Shown: one piece after another, positions 1-8,792 of the stretch
Layout of the letters: every line of letters starts with the position of its first letter
Position numbering within the stretch: position 1 is the first letter of the stretch
NCBI RefSeq assembly: GCF_008642295.1
Contig: NZ_CP029190.1
Location: forward strand, 4,695,501 to 4,759,500
Source of the DNA: Streptomyces venezuelae
GTDB taxonomy: Bacteria > Actinomycetota > Actinomycetes > Streptomycetales > Streptomycetaceae
DNA: 64,000 nucleotides
Direction: 5' to 3'
Notes under the pieces: model-generated
What the model saw: the letters and a program-made list of their open reading frames with translations, nothing else
What the model was told of the DNA's origin: nothing
Database searches by the model: none
Position numbers and translations under genes: made by a program

Positions 1-497
1 GCGATCAGCGCCGCGATCAGCGTCCCGGCGTACAGCCAGCCGGCCTGCAACGACAGGGCGGTGACGACTCCCATCAGCTGCCCGCCGAGCCCGCCCGACC
101 CGCCGGCGATCGGCCATACGCCGAAGGCGAAGGCGATCGGCACCGAGACCGGCGCGGTGACCAGATCGGCGGGCCGCACCCAGAGGGCCGTCGCCGCGGC
201 CACCGGCAGGAACAGCACCCCGTACCCGGTGAGCGAGGCATCGAAGAGCAGCCAGACGATCCCGCCCGCCAGCACCATGGCGGCACTGGCGAACAGCCCG
301 CCGCCGAGACCCGTCAGCCGCGGCCGGGGCAGCCGGCGCGGGACACCGGACGGCCCGGACGGCCCGGACGGCCCGGCCGTCCGCGGGCGGGTCATCCCCG
401 GGCGCGGGCGGGCCACGGCCCCGGTCGGGCGCCGCTGGGCCGGAGGTCGCTGCTGCTGCGCGGGGTGATGATCTGACTGCACCCTGTATTGCTCCAC
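1..497 (-). CDS. DUF6542-type membrane protein (partial)
   Basis: The gene reads leftward off the window, so its C-terminus is missing. From a GTG at 497 the frame begins V-E-Q-Y-R and runs through about 45 Pro/Arg/Gln-rich, probably disordered residues that include a GPS triplet repeat. Hydrophobic stretches follow (around LASLTGYGVLFLP and TALWVRPADLVTAPVSVPI), which I recognise as the DUF6542 pattern found beside ychF in streptomycetes. A membrane location is inferred from these segments. An ATG at 395 is an alternative start, but it would cut off the basic N-terminal region. It is divergent from ychF with a gap of about 110 bp. Function is unknown. Confidence 0.7.
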   Translation of the reverse strand, partial: MEQYRVQSDHHPAQQQRPPAQRRPTGAVARPRPGMTRPRTAGPSGPSGPSGVPRRLPRPRLTGLGGGLFASAAMVLAGGIVWLLFDASLTGYGVLFLPVAAATALWVRPADLVTAPVSVPIAFAFGVWPIAGGSGGLGGQLMGVVTALSLQAGWLYAGTLIAALI

Positions 498-606
498 CCC
501 ACGAGGCTAGGTGCCGCACCCCGGATCGGGGGCCCGGGACACGCGTAAACTGTCTGATGGCCCATGCCCGGGCCGTACCCTCCAGCAGCTACGGGAAGTC
601 GCCAAC

Positions 607-1695
<1,089 letters not shown>

Positions 1696-1740
1696 TCGAT
1701 TCGTTACTGCATGTTAGCTAGTTTCGTCAAACGTGCAGGT

Positions 1741-1778
1741 CAGAAGGGGTCGGACTCGTCAGAGTCCGACCCCTTCTG
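1741..1778. terminator. ychF terminator hairpin
   Basis: A perfect 17-bp stem (1741-1757 with 1762-1778) and a 4-nt loop, 45 bp after the ychF stop. A related hairpin, also preceded by GCAGGTCAGA, sits downstream of the third attachment-core copy at 15029. This suggests one of the two was brought in or displaced during integration. It lies between convergent genes and may act in both directions. Confidence 0.8.
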
Positions 1779-1785
1779 CAGTCCC

Positions 1786-1806
1786 GTGCTGACTTGGTGC
1801 TGACTT
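1786..1806 (+). repeat. Paired direct repeat GTGCTGACTTG / GTGCTGACTT
   Basis: Two adjacent near-identical 10-11 bp units directly after the ychF hairpin. Similar pairs lie at 3267-3288, 15068-15087 (degenerate) and 15730-15751 (perfect), always near a GCAGGTCAG motif. They could be arm-type integrase sites, but that is inference only. Confidence 0.5.
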
Positions 1807-1807
1807 T

Positions 1808-2389
1808 TCAGCCGCTTCGGGGCGGCGTGAGCTTGTCGAGGTCCAGGCTGATCGCGAAGGGCACCGGGCGCTTGAGGGTGCCCCGGAAGATGCCGGCGGG
1901 CGCGTAGACGCCGGTCGGTTCGTCGAGCTCGTAGACGTGGACGACGGGTGCCCCGTCCTCATCCTCGATGCACCAGTAGTGCGGGATGCCGGCCTCCGCG
2001 TACTTGCGGAGCTTTACTGTGCGATCGCGATGGGCGGACTCGGGTGAGACCGCCTCCACGACGAGCTTCACGTCCTCCGGGGCGTACCAGGTGCGGTCGG
2101 GGTCGTAAGGCAGGTTCGTCAGCAAGAGGTCCGGCTCGGGACGGTTGCGGGCATCGAGGCGGATCGTCATCTCCCGCTCGACCTCGAAGTCGGCCGGCGC
2201 CTGCGCCATGAGCGTGGTGGTCAGGGCGGTTACGAGGCGGCCGTGCCAGGACCGCTGGGGCGACATCATGAAGACGAGGGCTCCGTCGATCAGCTCGGTG
2301 TGGCGGGGTGCCTCGGGGAGGCGGTCGAGGTCCTCCGCGAACCAGCCTTCCGCGCGCGGCGGGCGCATCCAGTCGGGCAGTGCGGTCAT
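1808..2389 (-). CDS. Uma2 family endonuclease-like protein
   Basis: A 193-aa single-domain member of the Uma2/DUF820 family, which has a PD-(D/E)xK restriction-endonuclease fold and is greatly expanded in streptomycetes. Visible family features are the ELIDGALV segment near the N-terminus, RPEPDLLL (first acidic active-site position), LVVEAVSPES (E of the core), and KLRKYAEAGIPHYWCI towards the end. Biological roles are unproven, although several family members sit on mobile DNA. It lies convergently behind ychF inside the first segment bounded by attachment cores, so it is probably cargo. No methyltransferase partner is adjacent, which argues against a classical restriction-modification pair. 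Confidence 0.88.
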   Translation of the reverse strand: MTALPDWMRPPRAEGWFAEDLDRLPEAPRHTELIDGALVFMMSPQRSWHGRLVTALTTTLMAQAPADFEVEREMTIRLDARNRPEPDLLLTNLPYDPDRTWYAPEDVKLVVEAVSPESAHRDRTVKLRKYAEAGIPHYWCIEDEDGAPVVHVYELDEPTGVYAPAGIFRGTLKRPVPFAISLDLDKLTPPRSG

Positions 2390-2497
2390 GTCTTCACGGT
2401 AGCGGCCCGCAGCTCAGGCTGGAGAGCCAACGATCCCGGCCAGAGGTTTTTCGGCAACTTGCCGCATCGCAACCAGCCACGCACCTAACATCCGGCC

Positions 2498-3250
2498 ATG
2501 AGCGACTCGTCGGTCCAGATCACCACGGTGGTCATCTCCGTGGCGGCTCTCGTCTTCTCAACGACGGCCGCGTTTTGGGCCCTCGTCTACAACCGGCGTC
2601 AGGCGAGAGCGGTTGCGCAAGCCAACGCCCTCGCGGAGAAGGCGCAACGCGAGCAGGCTGAGCCGTACGTCATCGTCGACATCAAGCCTCGTATCCCTGG
2701 ATCATCGCTGCTCGTGCTGGTGATCGAGAACATCGGTCAGACCCTGGCCCGCAACGTACGCATCTCGGTGAGCCCTCCGCTGCAGACCACTCTGGGGGCG
2801 GAGCGGGCCGCGACTCTTCATCGTGTTGTCGGTCGCCCTATCGCCACCCTGCCTCCGACGCGCCGCATTCCCTTCGTCATGGACTTAGGCCATCAGCTGT
2901 TCTCCTCGGAGCTGCCCAAGGTCTATGAGTTCCGGGTGGAGTCGGACGGCCCCTTCGGCCGCGTGGACCCGCTCGTCTACACGGTGGATCTCGAAGCTCT
3001 CAGGGACAGTGCCCTTGAGACCGATTCGACGGAGTGGAGCGCGCACCAGATCGCCAAGCACCTCAAGAGGAGTGCGGATGCGCAAGAGGGGCAGTCGCGC
3101 TCCGTGGAAGCACTGAGCCGCCAGATTCAGGAGGCACTGGAACGTCAGAACCCAGAACGCAGGGCGGACATTGGGGGCCTCAGCTCGGTCGAGTCCGCCG
3201 TCCAGCAGATCCCCATGGAGCCGCTGGGTGATGGCGAGGCTCTCGCGTGA
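2498..3250 (+). CDS. Membrane-anchored hypothetical protein
   Basis: 250 aa. One N-terminal transmembrane helix (about residues 7-30, VVISVAALVFSTTAAFWALVY) is followed by basic residues and a short Ala/Glu-rich helix (about 35-55). A globular part then reads like a beta-sandwich (LVLVIENIGQTLARNV...), and the tail is helical and polar with Gln/Glu. This helix-plus-sandwich architecture is common among uncharacterised actinobacterial phage or island proteins. I do not recognise the family. It is divergent from the Uma2 gene and, with it, fills the segment between attachment-core copies 1 and 2. Confidence 0.75.
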   Translation: MSDSSVQITTVVISVAALVFSTTAAFWALVYNRRQARAVAQANALAEKAQREQAEPYVIVDIKPRIPGSSLLVLVIENIGQTLARNVRISVSPPLQTTLGAERAATLHRVVGRPIATLPPTRRIPFVMDLGHQLFSSELPKVYEFRVESDGPFGRVDPLVYTVDLEALRDSALETDSTEWSAHQIAKHLKRSADAQEGQSRSVEALSRQIQEALERQNPERRADIGGLSSVESAVQQIPMEPLGDGEALA

Positions 3251-3266
3251 TGGATGACGTAATCCC

Positions 3267-3288
3267 GTGCTGATTCTGTGCTGACTTG
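3267..3288 (+). repeat. Paired direct repeat GTGCTGATTCT / GTGCTGACTTG
   Basis: Two contiguous 11-bp units sharing GTGCTGA. The site is followed by GCAGGTCAG (3311-3319) and attachment-core copy 2 (3336). Same family as the pair at 1786. Confidence 0.5.
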
Positions 3289-3335
3289 TCCCGCTTGGAA
3301 CCACGTTTACGCAGGTCAGAGCTCTATGCGACACG

Positions 3336-3349
3336 TTCCGCTTCAACGT
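3336..3349 (+). repeat. Candidate attachment core, copy 2
   Basis: TTCCGCTTCAACGT followed by CTAA, so the ychF ending F-R-F-N-V-stop is preserved although no ychF gene is present. A GCAGGTCAG motif lies at 3311 and its inverse at 3374-3382. The truncated integrase begins about 110 bp further on, as expected for the integrase end of an element. Confidence 0.65.
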
Positions 3350-3364
3350 CTAATGCGTTCGGCG

Positions 3365-3406
3365 AAAGGCCGTCTGACCTGCGACGGAGCGGGTCGGGCG
3401 GCCTTT
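3365..3406. terminator. Imperfect hairpin downstream of integrase remnant
   Basis: AAAGGCCG (3365-3372) pairs with CGGCCTTT (3399-3406). Inner GACC/GGTC pairing continues the stem. It lies 3' of the minus-strand integrase remnant and is a plausible terminator for it. Confidence 0.45.
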
Positions 3407-3461
3407 GCGGTCCGCGCGGAGTCCGCAGCGTGCTGACTTCGGTCAGCGCGCGGGGGAGCGG

Positions 3462-3683
3462 CTACGCCGCTTCGTCGACCTGCTGCTTGGCATCGGCGGA
3501 CTGGTCCGCGTACGCCTTGTCGACGGCGGCCCGGGTCCGCTCCTCGGAGTCGGGCCACAGGTGGGTGTAGATGTTCAGCGTCATGGCCGCGTTGGTGTGG
3601 CCGAGGCGCTCGGAGACGGTCTTCACCGACTCGCCGTGCTTGCCTGACCCGCCGATCAGCAGCAAGCTGGAGCGAACGAGCCT
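3462..3683 (-). pseudogene. Tyrosine recombinase (integrase), C-terminal remnant
   Basis: Only the last 70 or so residues of a phage/ICE-type tyrosine integrase remain. VSERLGHTNAAMTLNIYTHL carries the conserved R-LGH region and the catalytic Tyr (in NIYTHLW), followed by the usual WPDSEERTRAAVDKAY tail. The match extends upstream to about S-S-L-L-L-I-G-G, then a TAG codon at 3684-3686 closes the frame. The catalytic domain's first Arg and the whole DNA-binding half are gone. The 5' break abuts, head to head, the broken 5' end of the helicase gene at about 3690-3711, so one deletion probably removed both N-termini. The remnant cannot catalyse integration. Confidence 0.88.
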
Positions 3684-3779
3684 CTAACGAGGCTTCGTCC
3701 GCAGCCGCAGTATTACTGGCAAGGCTGTGGCCGTCTCTCGGGGCTGAAACTGCAGTATGGCTGCATCCCGTTCGACACT

Positions 3780-5393
3780 ATGCCGCTCTGCACCTCACTA
3801 CCGGGGCATAACCCGCGGTATTGGGATCTCGTCGAGAGTCTCGGTGTGACCGAACGAAGCCATGAACTGCTCGCTCGGCGCGTAAAGAACAATGTGGAGC
3901 GTCACGGAATCCTCTACACGCCCGAGACCGATCTCGCGGAGCTCGGGGATGTTAACGAGTTGATCGAGGCATACAACAACAAGCTCTACTACAAGCACAA
4001 GGAGCGCCGTCTCGTACGGGACAAGGGGCACGTCTTTATCTGTGGTTACGAAGACGACACCGTCGCCATCGTCGAGAAGCTGCAAGAGCGCGCTTCGTCC
4101 GGAATCGACGGCTACAGCCAAGCCGTCGAACGCTGGCTCGACGAGACACCTCGCGGCATCGACGACGAGAGCAAGAGGGACGCGCTCAAGCTGTTGTTCA
4201 GCCAGTCGCACGTTGCGTTGATCTACGGCGCAGCCGGCACTGGAAAGTCGACGATGGTGGACCACATCGCGAACTACTTCAACGATAAAGAGAAACTCTT
4301 TCTCGCGCATACCAACCCGGCGATCGACAACCTCAAGCGCAAGGTGACTGCGCAGAACTCGACCTTCCGGACGATCAGTAGCCAGCTCTACAGAAGCGCC
4401 GCGGATCCAGAGTACGACCTTCTGGTTATCGATGAGTGCAGCACGGTCAGCAACACTGACCTACTCAAGGTGCTAGAAAAGACGTCTTTCAAGTTGCTCG
4501 TGCTTGTTGGCGACGTCTACCAGATCGAGTCCATCCAGTTCGGAAACTGGTTTGGCATCATCCGCTCCTTCCTCCCGAACACCTCGGTATTCGAACTGAA
4601 AAAGCCCTTCAGGACCAAGAGCGAATCACTCCTAGATTTCTGGGAAAAGGTCCGGAACACTGACGATGCCATCGCCGAGGCCATGGCTCGCAACGGATAC
4701 TCGACCGTGCTCGACAAGACGCTTTTCGAAGCCCAAAGCAACGACGAGATCATCCTGTGCCTGAACTACGACGGTCTCTACGGCATCAATAACATCAACC
4801 GCTTCCTCCAGAGCAGCAACACCGGCGCTGAGACCACTTGGCGCGTCTCCACGTACAAAGTCGGCGATCCGATCCTCTTCAACGAGGCTGAGCGATTCCG
4901 GCCACTGATCTACAATAACCCGAAGGGTCGAATTGTCGATATCGAGCGCTTCCCTGGCCGGATCCAGTTCGACGTCGAACTCGATCGATCGGTCAGCGAA
5001 TTCGACGTTGAAGGCGATGAGCTCGAATGGATGGGGGACGCGACTGTGCGATTCTCCGTCTACGAGCACGACATCAGTGACGAGGACGACGACTCACTGA
5101 ACACCAGCGTGCCGTTCCAGGTGGCCTACGCAGTTTCGATCCATACGGCGCAGGGTCTCGAGTACGACTCCGTTAAGATCGTCATTACCGATGCCAACGA
5201 AGACGACATCACACACAGCATCTTCTACACGGCCGTCACTCGGGCGCGTGAGCGTCTGCGAATCTTCTGGACGCCAGAGACCCAACAAGCTGTCCTCAAG
5301 GGGCTGCACCGGAGCTCCAACCCGAAGGACGTCGCTCTTCTGTCTAGCCGTCGTGGCCTTACTCCGGTCGCTGGAACTCGACGATCCGCCTGA
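3780..5393 (+). CDS. SF1 DNA helicase / AAA ATPase, 5'-truncated
   Basis: A RecD/Pif1-like superfamily-1 helicase core. Walker A is GAAGTGKST (about residues 150-158). Walker B is LLVIDECST (about 213-221). A GD-x-YQI motif III follows. HTAQGLEYDSVKI (about 455-467) and FYTAVTRARERLRI (about 480-493) are late helicase motifs (V/VI). The ATG at 3780 gives 537 aa, but the same frame stays open upstream and reads protein-like (YYWQGCGRLSGL from about 3711), so the native gene was longer and its N-terminal domain is lost at the junction with the integrase remnant. Base composition is visibly less GC-rich than in neighbouring genes, which supports foreign origin. Whether the residual protein is functional is unknown. 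Confidence 0.8.
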   Translation: MPLCTSLPGHNPRYWDLVESLGVTERSHELLARRVKNNVERHGILYTPETDLAELGDVNELIEAYNNKLYYKHKERRLVRDKGHVFICGYEDDTVAIVEKLQERASSGIDGYSQAVERWLDETPRGIDDESKRDALKLLFSQSHVALIYGAAGTGKSTMVDHIANYFNDKEKLFLAHTNPAIDNLKRKVTAQNSTFRTISSQLYRSAADPEYDLLVIDECSTVSNTDLLKVLEKTSFKLLVLVGDVYQIESIQFGNWFGIIRSFLPNTSVFELKKPFRTKSESLLDFWEKVRNTDDAIAEAMARNGYSTVLDKTLFEAQSNDEIILCLNYDGLYGINNINRFLQSSNTGAETTWRVSTYKVGDPILFNEAERFRPLIYNNPKGRIVDIERFPGRIQFDVELDRSVSEFDVEGDELEWMGDATVRFSVYEHDISDEDDDSLNTSVPFQVAYAVSIHTAQGLEYDSVKIVITDANEDDITHSIFYTAVTRARERLRIFWTPETQQAVLKGLHRSSNPKDVALLSSRRGLTPVAGTRRSA

Positions 5394-5517
5394 CCCACTC
5401 GGCGCGATGGATGCGCCGCTGTCTCTGATCCCCAAGTCCGGCAAGGCAGTGGGCCCCTCCTGAGTCGAGCCTCGACTCCTACCCGCACCCAGGTACTCGG
5501 GCCACACAGCAAAGCTT

Positions 5518-5550
5518 GGTGCCCTCGCTGCTCGTGGCAGCGAGGGCACC
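5518..5550. terminator. Bidirectional terminator
   Basis: A perfect 14-bp stem (5518-5531 with 5537-5550) and a 5-nt loop, between the convergent helicase and HAD genes. The roughly 160-bp gap shows no gene. Confidence 0.8.
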
Positions 5551-5555
5551 AGTCG

Positions 5556-6101
5556 TCAGGCGGCGCGGGCTGTGGGTAACTGCGAGACCCATATCGTGAG
5601 CTCGGTCAGGTGCTCGGGCTGTAGCCCGAGGTGCGGGTTGGGCTGCACGATGAGGGTCGGCGTTCCCCTGACGGTGCGCTCCGCCGCCCAGGCGTGGTCG
5701 AGGCCGGTGAAGTCGTCGTCGATCCAGATAGCCGGGGCGTCGCCCAGCCAGGCGTCGAGGTGGTCACGCTTCCACAGGTAGCCGTTGGGGTGACTGGTGG
5801 TGATCTGGGGACGCGGCAGGTCGATGTACGGCAGCGCCGGGAGGCCCAGGAGGGGCCCGATGAGGGTGGTGGCGTCCTGGCGCCAGCTCGTGCACCAGAC
5901 GGGGGTGACCAAGCCGGTGCGGATGACGTCCATGAGCAGGCGGCCGTGGTCGGGGTTGAGCCAGACCGTGACCGGGTTGTCGGCGCTGCGGCCGGCGGGG
6001 ACGACGTCGTGGCGGGTGTGAGTGGCCGGGGTCGAGCCGTGCTCGTCAGGGAAGGGTATGAGGACGCCGTCGATGTCGATGAGCAGGTAGGGCGGGCGCA
6101 T
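5556..6101 (-). CDS. HAD-superfamily protein (Swiss-army-knife RNA-repair HAD type)
   Basis: 181 aa. The N-terminus reads [11 protein letters not shown], the HAD nucleophile motif DxDG (D9, D11). A second acidic motif, WIDDDF, is around residue 125, and the CTSW segment fits HAD motif II. The pattern matches the HAD domain found in Swiss-army-knife RNA-repair proteins and in many stand-alone actinobacterial proteins, so a phosphatase activity on an unknown substrate is expected. GGAGG stands just before the ATG. It is the last gene of a four-gene minus-strand operon with the methyltransferase, the kinase-like gene and a hypothetical gene. Confidence 0.85.
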   Translation of the reverse strand: MRPPYLLIDIDGVLIPFPDEHGSTPATHTRHDVVPAGRSADNPVTVWLNPDHGRLLMDVIRTGLVTPVWCTSWRQDATTLIGPLLGLPALPYIDLPRPQITTSHPNGYLWKRDHLDAWLGDAPAIWIDDDFTGLDHAWAAERTVRGTPTLIVQPNPHLGLQPEHLTELTIWVSQLPTARAA

Positions 6102-6134
6102 CGGTCCTCCAAGGGCCGGGGCGAGGGGCGGCGG

Positions 6135-6827
6135 TCAGAGCTTGCGAGCGCGGATCAGCAGGGTGGTGGGCCAGTGGCCCATGCGCGGGTCGTGGAACTC
6201 CTGGGCCGAGGTGAGCCAGAAGCCCGCCCGGCTGAGGTGCCTCTCCCAGCGGTCGGTGTCGAACTCCCAGCGGGCGATGGGGATCCGGGTGCGGTCGGGG
6301 AGGGTGACGTAGTCGCGGCGAGGCCGGTCGTCGCTGGAAGGGCTTCGGCCACCACGCTGCGGGTGGGGGACGGAGAAGGCGAGCACTCGTCCAGGCGTAA
6401 GGCGCTGGGCGATGGCCGGAAGCAGGAGCTCGGGAGCGACGAGACCGATGGCCCCGAAGACGGAGTAGATCGCGTCGAACTGCTCGTCGGAGGCGTGCAG
6501 GTAGTGCAGCGCGTGGCCGGCCACGAAGGTGAGGTTGTTCAGCCGTCCGTAATGGGAGCGGGCGCGGCGGACCTGGAGGCCGACCAGGTCGACGCCGGTG
6601 ACGTGGGCGCCGTGGCGGGTGGCGAGGTGGGCGGCGTTGTGGCCGGGGCCGCAGCCGAGTTCCAGGAGTCGCTTGCCGCGCAGGTCGGGGCCGAGGACGT
6701 CAGCCCCGGGCCCCTGGCCGGGTCTCGTGGTCCATTCCATCCGTGCGGGTACGGACAGGGGTTCGGCGAGTCCGGCGGCGGTGCGCTGAGCGGCGTGGGC
6801 GTGCCAGGGGGATGCCTGGGCGAGCAC
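6135..6827 (-). CDS. Class I SAM-dependent methyltransferase
   Basis: 230 aa. Motif I is LLELGCGPGHNAAHLA (about residues 54-69). The acidic end of strand beta-2 is GVDLVGLQV, and motif IV-like FDAIYSVFGAIGLV follows. The C-terminal half (FSVPHPQRGG, FDTDRWERHLSRAGF) resembles small-molecule methyltransferases. The substrate cannot be told from sequence. The GTG start (6827) lies 1 bp from the stop of the upstream kinase-like gene, so the two are almost certainly translationally coupled. It belongs to the HAD/APH operon. Confidence 0.9.
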   Translation of the reverse strand: MLAQASPWHAHAAQRTAAGLAEPLSVPARMEWTTRPGQGPGADVLGPDLRGKRLLELGCGPGHNAAHLATRHGAHVTGVDLVGLQVRRARSHYGRLNNLTFVAGHALHYLHASDEQFDAIYSVFGAIGLVAPELLLPAIAQRLTPGRVLAFSVPHPQRGGRSPSSDDRPRRDYVTLPDRTRIPIARWEFDTDRWERHLSRAGFWLTSAQEFHDPRMGHWPTTLLIRARKL

Positions 6828-6828
6828 G

Positions 6829-7740
6829 TCAGATCTCCAGGAGGTGGAGGACGTCGGTGAGGTGGCGGCGGACGGCCTTGATGTAGGCGGGGTCGGTGGC
6901 CGGGTCGTTGATCCAGCGGACGGCCTGCTCCATGAACCACTCGACGGCCCACATGCGGTGCCAGCCCAGGGCCCAGTGTTCGGCGGTGAGCCCGCCGCGC
7001 GGGGCGAGGGCGTCGGGGGTGCCGCCGGCGGTGACGTACTGCTCCAGGAAGACGCGGAGGCGGATGGGGTGCGGGGGCTCGATGGTGCCGTGCCAGCTGG
7101 CGAGGTCGAGCAGGCCGGGGCCGGTGAAGGAGCGGGCGAAGTCGAGCAGCCGCCAGCCGCGCTTGCCGATGTGGAGGCTGGTGGGGTGGAACTCGGAGTG
7201 CACCCATCCGAACGGTTCCAGCGTCGCTCCGGCCGAGCGGGCCTCGGCGGCCTGGGCGATACGGTCGAGCGCGTCCTCGACGTCGTCGGCGTCCTGCCAC
7301 CGGTCGGCCTTGCGCAGCCGTTCGAGATGCTCCAGCGCCCGGGCCGGGAGCGTCCGCAGCCGGTCCTGGTCGAGGACGGGCAAGGGCGGAGCCGTACGGG
7401 TGCCGTGCAGGACCACGGCCGCGGCGACGCCGTCGAGGTCGTCAGCCTCGCGTACGGAGGGTCCGAGGTCCTCCATGAGCATGCCGAGCCAGCCGTCCAG
7501 GACGGCGGAGGCGTGGACCTGGGGGACGGGTGCGCCGAGGGTGTGGGCCAGGCGGAGGGCCTGATCCTCGCTGTCGAAGGGCTTCTTGGCGTACTTGAAG
7601 ATGGCCGTGGAGCCGTCGGGGAAGGTCACGCGCTCAACGCCGGACATGGACCACACGCGTACCTCCTCCCGTACGGCGGTGGTCTGGCCGGTTGCGGTGA
7701 GCAGGTTGTCGAAGAGTTCGGCGCTGGGATTCGTGGTCAC
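6829..7740 (-). CDS. APH-fold phosphotransferase-like protein with altered catalytic loop
   Basis: 303 aa with the aminoglycoside-phosphotransferase fold. An N-terminal lobe (IFKYAKKPFDSEDQAL) is followed by a WVHSEFHPTSL catalytic-loop segment and LLDFARSF in the metal-binding position. The canonical Brenner loop is HGDxHxxN; here the catalytic Asp is replaced by Glu and the Asn by Ser. Kinase activity is therefore doubtful, and the protein may be a binding or regulatory pseudokinase. It sits between the hypothetical gene (79 bp upstream) and the methyltransferase (1 bp downstream). I would not call it a resistance gene. Confidence 0.82.
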   Translation of the reverse strand: MTTNPSAELFDNLLTATGQTTAVREEVRVWSMSGVERVTFPDGSTAIFKYAKKPFDSEDQALRLAHTLGAPVPQVHASAVLDGWLGMLMEDLGPSVREADDLDGVAAAVVLHGTRTAPPLPVLDQDRLRTLPARALEHLERLRKADRWQDADDVEDALDRIAQAAEARSAGATLEPFGWVHSEFHPTSLHIGKRGWRLLDFARSFTGPGLLDLASWHGTIEPPHPIRLRVFLEQYVTAGGTPDALAPRGGLTAEHWALGWHRMWAVEWFMEQAVRWINDPATDPAYIKAVRRHLTDVLHLLEI

Positions 7741-7819
7741 GTGAGAGCTCCGGGGAGGGGTGGTGGCGTCCGGGGCGGGCGAGGGATGCCAGCCCGCCCC
7801 GGAGCCTGATCGGGTGGGG

Positions 7820-8569
7820 TTACGCGGCGGGGTTCACGCGGTGGGCGTAGACCTGCTCGATCCAGGCCGCCTTGAAGGCCGCGAGGTCGTCGCGGAAGTT
7901 CGCCATCGAGGCACCGTAGGGCGCGACTACGCCGCCGGACTGGTCCGGCACGGACTGGCAGCCGTGCACGAGCCGGCCGCCGAGCGCGGCGTGGGCCTTG
8001 ATGGACTCGATCCGGCGGTGCTCGTTGAACCAGCCGCCGTGGTAGACCTCGTCGAGCATCCCGCCCATCTCGTCGTCCAGGTCGAAGACGACGGAGGTGG
8101 CGGCGGGGAAGAACCAGCACGGTCCGACGTTGGAGATGTGCCCATCCAGCTCGACCTTGTTGAGCGCCATGAGCGTGGCCGCCTCGCGCAGCATCCGCAG
8201 GTGGTCGGCGGTGATCTGCGGCAGGCCGAGGCCGGCCAGGTGCTCGTCGCGGAAGAGGTACGCGTACACCTCGTACGCGGTGGCCAGGACACGGGCCGCG
8301 TCGGACGTGGATTCGCCGTGCTGCTTGATGAAGTCGAGCGCGAGCTGCTCGACCGAGCTCTCGGTCGTCTCGTCCACACCGAGGAGCTGGGCCTTGACCA
8401 GCTCCCAGTCGGCGACGAGCCAGGTGTTCGACTCGAAGCGGAAGAAGTACTCGGCCGGGTCGATCGTGATGCGCCGGCCGTCGACCTGGATGCCGGGCAG
8501 GCGGCTCCAGCGCGGGTCGAACGCCTCGGGCAGCTCGACCGTGATGGCCGTGGTGTCGATGGTGGTCAC
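7820..8569 (-). CDS. Conserved hypothetical protein heading the HAD/MT/APH operon
   Basis: 249 aa from a GTG preceded by GAGACGGAGA. Longer in-frame starts add residues with no protein character. No signal peptide or transmembrane helix is visible. The composition is that of an ordinary soluble protein with Trp- and aromatic-rich patches (YFFRFESNTWLVADWELV; GPCWFFPAAT) and an alpha-helical middle. I do not recognise a domain. As first gene of a tight operon divergent from the XRE-TPR regulator, it may share that regulator's control. Confidence 0.7.
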   Translation of the reverse strand: MTTIDTTAITVELPEAFDPRWSRLPGIQVDGRRITIDPAEYFFRFESNTWLVADWELVKAQLLGVDETTESSVEQLALDFIKQHGESTSDAARVLATAYEVYAYLFRDEHLAGLGLPQITADHLRMLREAATLMALNKVELDGHISNVGPCWFFPAATSVVFDLDDEMGGMLDEVYHGGWFNEHRRIESIKAHAALGGRLVHGCQSVPDQSGGVVAPYGASMANFRDDLAAFKAAWIEQVYAHRVNPAA

Positions 8570-8590
8570 CGTGTCTCCGTCTCTGATCGG

Positions 8591-8622
8591 CCGGGTTCGG
8601 GCACAGGAATGCCCGAGCCCGG
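8591..8622. promoter_or_regulatory. Inverted repeat in the divergent promoter region
   Basis: A 13-bp stem (8591-8603 with 8610-8622, one G-U pair) and a 6-nt loop lie in the 223-bp gap between the divergent hypothetical gene (start 8569) and the XRE regulator (start 8793). It is a possible operator or 5'-UTR structure. Confidence 0.4.
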
Positions 8623-8792
8623 TGTGGGCGTACGGAACTTCGGGATGCCGCCCGGACCAAGGGGGAGCCTGGATCACGGTCGTGCCGTTCCGGGCGGCTG
8701 CTGATAAGTGAACCGTTGGTCACGCTCAGTGGGTACGGTGGAAGGCAGTTGAAGCGGTATACGCGGTTTACAGCTCCGGAGTGGAGGCGATC

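Noticed and set aside
511..606. Upstream start for ychF adding 32 residues
   Set aside because: The extension has no homology to YchF and the GTG at 607 gives the standard length and N-terminus.
6829..7740. Aminoglycoside-resistance gene
   Set aside because: Fold only; the catalytic loop is altered and the operon context is not that of resistance.
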